Shown here: in pieces, positions 63,801 to 64,000 of the stretch
How the letters are laid out: the number at the start of each line of letters is the position of its first letter
Position numbering within the stretch: the stretch's first letter is position 1
NCBI RefSeq assembly: GCF_006345825.1
Contig: NZ_VCIX01000092.1
Coordinates: 930,001-994,000, forward strand
Length of the DNA: 64,000 nucleotides
From: Paenibacillus paridis
GTDB taxonomy: Bacteria > Bacillota > Bacilli > Paenibacillales > Paenibacillaceae
Direction: 5' to 3'
Made by a program: the position numbers and the translations under genes
The notes under the pieces: model-generated
Database searches by the model: none
The model's input: only the letters and a program-made list of their open reading frames with translations
What the model was told of the DNA's origin: nothing

Positions 63801-63992
63801 GGGAATACCGCTAGCGGTGATTTGTTCTCCGATACGCAAGAAATACCAAGCTGGGCATTGTCTTACGTAACGGAGCTTAAGCTTGCAGGCCTTGTCCAAG
63901 GCAGAACAAACAATCGTTTCGCGCCACAGGAAAAGGCAACGAGGGCGGAAGCCGCAACCTTTATCTTTGCCATCATCAAGGATAAGAACTAA
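57828..63992 (+). CDS. Giant SLH-anchored multimodular GH42-like glycosidase (2054 aa)
   Basis: A signal peptide (KNKLLTVTLVFAVLVATFPS) is followed by three carbohydrate-binding-like modules starting near residues 51, 218 and 385, each 167 residues apart and marked by LWLEGENAQ, YDIWVLGTPGDN and GQHVLGFQTNTPRQ. After two beta-sandwich regions comes a catalytic part: TMIWDGAPFVPVGGLF and MKAQGLKDLYINAVV near 800-870, interrupted by a fourth module (about 905-1080), then resuming with HVLVNIWDKG, FITWLNHRYSTIEDLNEAW and GSKGIYDFLLN. This resembles GH42 beta-galactosidases; catalytic acids are not assigned. A Thr-Pro linker near 1675-1698, one beta domain and three SLH domains (about 1878-2054) end it. 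GGGAGGCG precedes the ATG. It should act at the cell surface. Confidence 0.88.
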   Translation: MIQAMKMMKNKLLTVTLVFAVLVATFPSYVIYAEDDSGVNTPILQSTSEYLWLEGENAQSYDGGYQVVGEGASSGSSFLKLYTHDANTIATADYQLDIPATAKYDIWVLGTPGDNIWLSGYNWKLDTGAYSAAGSFYGESVFTTPDGMPFYWIKLSSTDLEQGQHVLGFQTNTPRQGNSDGLYSQGIDAVVAVPHAWEWKPNGLEQPTNMVLPEADSLWVEGEDAQAINGGYQVAGESASSGASYLKLYTYDANTVATADYQLDIPATAKYDVWVLGTPGDNEWLSGYKWKLDTGAYNTVGEAFGESVFGTPEGMPFYWVKLSSMDLEQGQHDLRFLTDAPRQAALDGLYSQGIDAVAVVPQVWEWTPNGLEHPAPKPIIPPKYVWMEGEAASITGEYHSKYNAKASDKQILEMYTMAPGATGTADYEFDIPEAGSYSIWVLASPGDNPWLSPFKWKLDAASYKVVDSPSANTVYVTPEGLPMSWQKLGVSELSQGQHSLGFLTDTPRQASLDGLYSQAIDAWVIVPDSWGWSPKGLNKPFNGQEVKFSYVGGELDKTIVQREDILTVTTTNKVEADFNGELYFFADLMLNEEVVSREVVPSVKKTWTNGEQNVQTMQLKIPFNAPDGSYEVRTGIVDIPYTNAPDGNDSVLVQSFAMGSAQGDAPELKAEIQELIIPQQMNSEATLQGTASFELLQAVDFDTTAYLSFWKDDVLWGISELASVSTSSLPVGENKEVAFDFQLPKDIPAASYVVKFGLHKLQALPSTPSLAVVSTTASSDGYKPLTNGSFVDKKLGETHFWYADQNHTMIWDGAPFVPVGGLFTSDYLIYFSTTDAAANKARWEDDKQVLQYMKAQGLKDLYINAVVHGAGIPAWAWQWLLDYLDEEGFTYGIQFNAINHGDEEEVVQTAYMPRASDGATSLKAASGGQFLKMYTKIPDSKGTADYSFHLPAAGNYDIWVLGTPNNQSYVSTYQWKLDNGAYQSTGAASGEPVYSTIEALQIGWHKLDSVQLASGTHSLGFLTDSPRQSVNDGLYAQGLDAIAVVPQDWAWTPNGIAKPNHPINDYAWIEAESGNVTGAYLSGWLKVEDIIQSGEVSLTVPSANVQNAVAPASSFSITAISNLFTVINPKTGEVVASGKGTVEKQSGSMLEFKADVTVPTLSDGTYTVYFTPQVKYKSHVLVNIWDKGDLFLDKIKSHVSKLRLGPNFRLFVDPVNNESGVYAENESMLIDSPVYRAQFITWLNHRYSTIEDLNEAWKMLTPLPSYEAAARLVPIVRGEREEAWKNQLLLVDSASPDVTYKADAYQGRLWDDYADFRDDSFNDYQMKVADAINEIVSIPVIYKYVSSQRKYFINHKQSGGFQGIGGEVYGNTEYLVRERAGYPYSAAEQSAQTMWLITTETQLDENMELKYNSGVKGYPDQQTMYNHFDNLIKSGSKGIYDFLLNCSYHTACTEAYAYYTAKPIQFEWLDEYRTNLLDPDSLAELVAYRPEVYYAYPAGEMWWGPNRRNVVLPGNDYQGGATLTTANDKWVLPTFDPKVKTDVLLVNLEDDPATTVYGKALLELGSLKDGTRDTVYMGYRRNLGALPEIDSYFTNEFTTLENGTVVQVLNPQASATAEIVYQTAEGKVWALRDGNLWIIGDTNWIQSFEGKEPKGTAKYIDELDFAAVNGTTPTPSPIATPTATPTATPTPTATPTSNNSNKTSRFVIDEGKVIVELGSNETLFSVPLEKVGNLPVQVKSGAAVFTINPAVLSRLSEQAGVTSGAILEVQMLPVKDSNISNSPVRGGKARVVAAGQVYELGITLTKPDGTVYTAEQVSGDVEITLPFTTGLDQDLLGIYFFNESTKQWEYVGGTVDTDTIKVKLKHLSKYAVLEYNKTFEDVPAAHWAASTLQVLAAKHLVTGVTESIFKPAALTTRAEFTALLVRALDLELTDIATGFKDVKADSWYAKSIQAAVAAGIVTGISEDSFGPNQPITRAEIAALMGRALKLTGNTASGDLFSDTQEIPSWALSYVTELKLAGLVQGRTNNRFAPQEKATRAEAATFIFAIIKDKN
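57978..59470 (+). repeat. In-gene tandem repeat, three modules of 501 bp
   Basis: The Trp codon of the module head (L/V-W-x-EGE) is at 57981, 58482 and 58983, exactly 501 bp apart. Modules 1 and 2 are very similar at DNA level, with long shared runs such as GCGGATTATCAATTGGATAT. Module 3 is more diverged and one codon shorter in its first half. Confidence 0.92.
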
Positions 63993-64000
63993 GACGGTTA

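Overview
The window reads as chromosome of a Gram-positive, spore-forming Paenibacillus-type bacterium. The evidence is: Bacillus-like synteny around typA-ylaH-ylaJ-phoH and nifZ-thiI; strong AAGGAGG-type ribosome binding sites with several TTG and GTG starts; proteins ending in three S-layer homology (SLH) domains; many intrinsic terminators; and two YesM/YesN-type two-component systems next to sugar ABC importers, a genus hallmark. I see no phage, insertion sequence, rRNA or CRISPR array.

Layout. 1-5 kb: the start of a secreted RCC1-repeat protein (cut by the left edge), an amidase, a DUF2536 protein, an orphan fused ABC permease and a 39-residue membrane peptide. 5-13 kb: an M48 protease fused to ankyrin repeats, tRNA-Pro and tRNA-Thr, glycerate kinase, a MOSC protein, a CNNM/HlyC-type CBS membrane protein, a DUF1836 protein, and a chemotaxis receptor behind a cyclic-di-GMP-I riboswitch. 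13-20 kb: a GH1 beta-glucosidase broken by one in-frame stop, a likely operon of UbiA-type prenyltransferase, lectin-fold protein, histidine kinase and LuxR-type regulator, a YwaF-like membrane protein and a nitroreductase. 20-25 kb: a 1393-residue SLH-anchored RCC1 propeller protein and a gene-free stretch carrying a degenerate repeated motif. 25-29 kb: HAD phosphatase, lytic transglycosylase, nifZ-thiI. 29-39 kb: carbohydrate locus 1 (YesM/YesN, two permeases, binding lipoprotein, an (alpha/alpha)6-type glycosidase and a GH43 enzyme). 39-47 kb: divergent TerC paralogues, a small membrane protein, typA, ylaH, an LCP ligase, a YlaJ lipoprotein and PhoH. 47-64 kb: carbohydrate locus 2.

Locus 2 is the most interesting region. 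A minus-strand YesM/YesN pair faces a plus-strand run: a GH78 alpha-L-rhamnosidase with an inserted F5/8C-like domain, a binding lipoprotein, two permeases, and a 2054-residue SLH-anchored enzyme. That enzyme has three carbohydrate-binding modules in exact 501-bp tandem and a GH42-like catalytic region apparently interrupted by a fourth, circularly permuted copy of the same module. The rhamnosidase gene is bracketed by two copies of one control region: about 160 bp of promoter DNA holding a GGTGGATAA-type palindrome, plus part of the kinase gene's 5' end, occur both before the rhamnosidase and before the binding-protein gene. This suggests the rhamnosidase was spliced into an older kinase/binding-protein junction with its own copy of the operator. 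The model that follows is inference: the surface enzyme binds and trims a galactose- or rhamnose-containing polymer at the S-layer, the ABC importer takes up the oligosaccharides, the cytoplasmic rhamnosidase finishes them, and the kinase pair senses them.

All coordinates and motif counts were read by eye. Family names come from recognised motifs, not from database searches.
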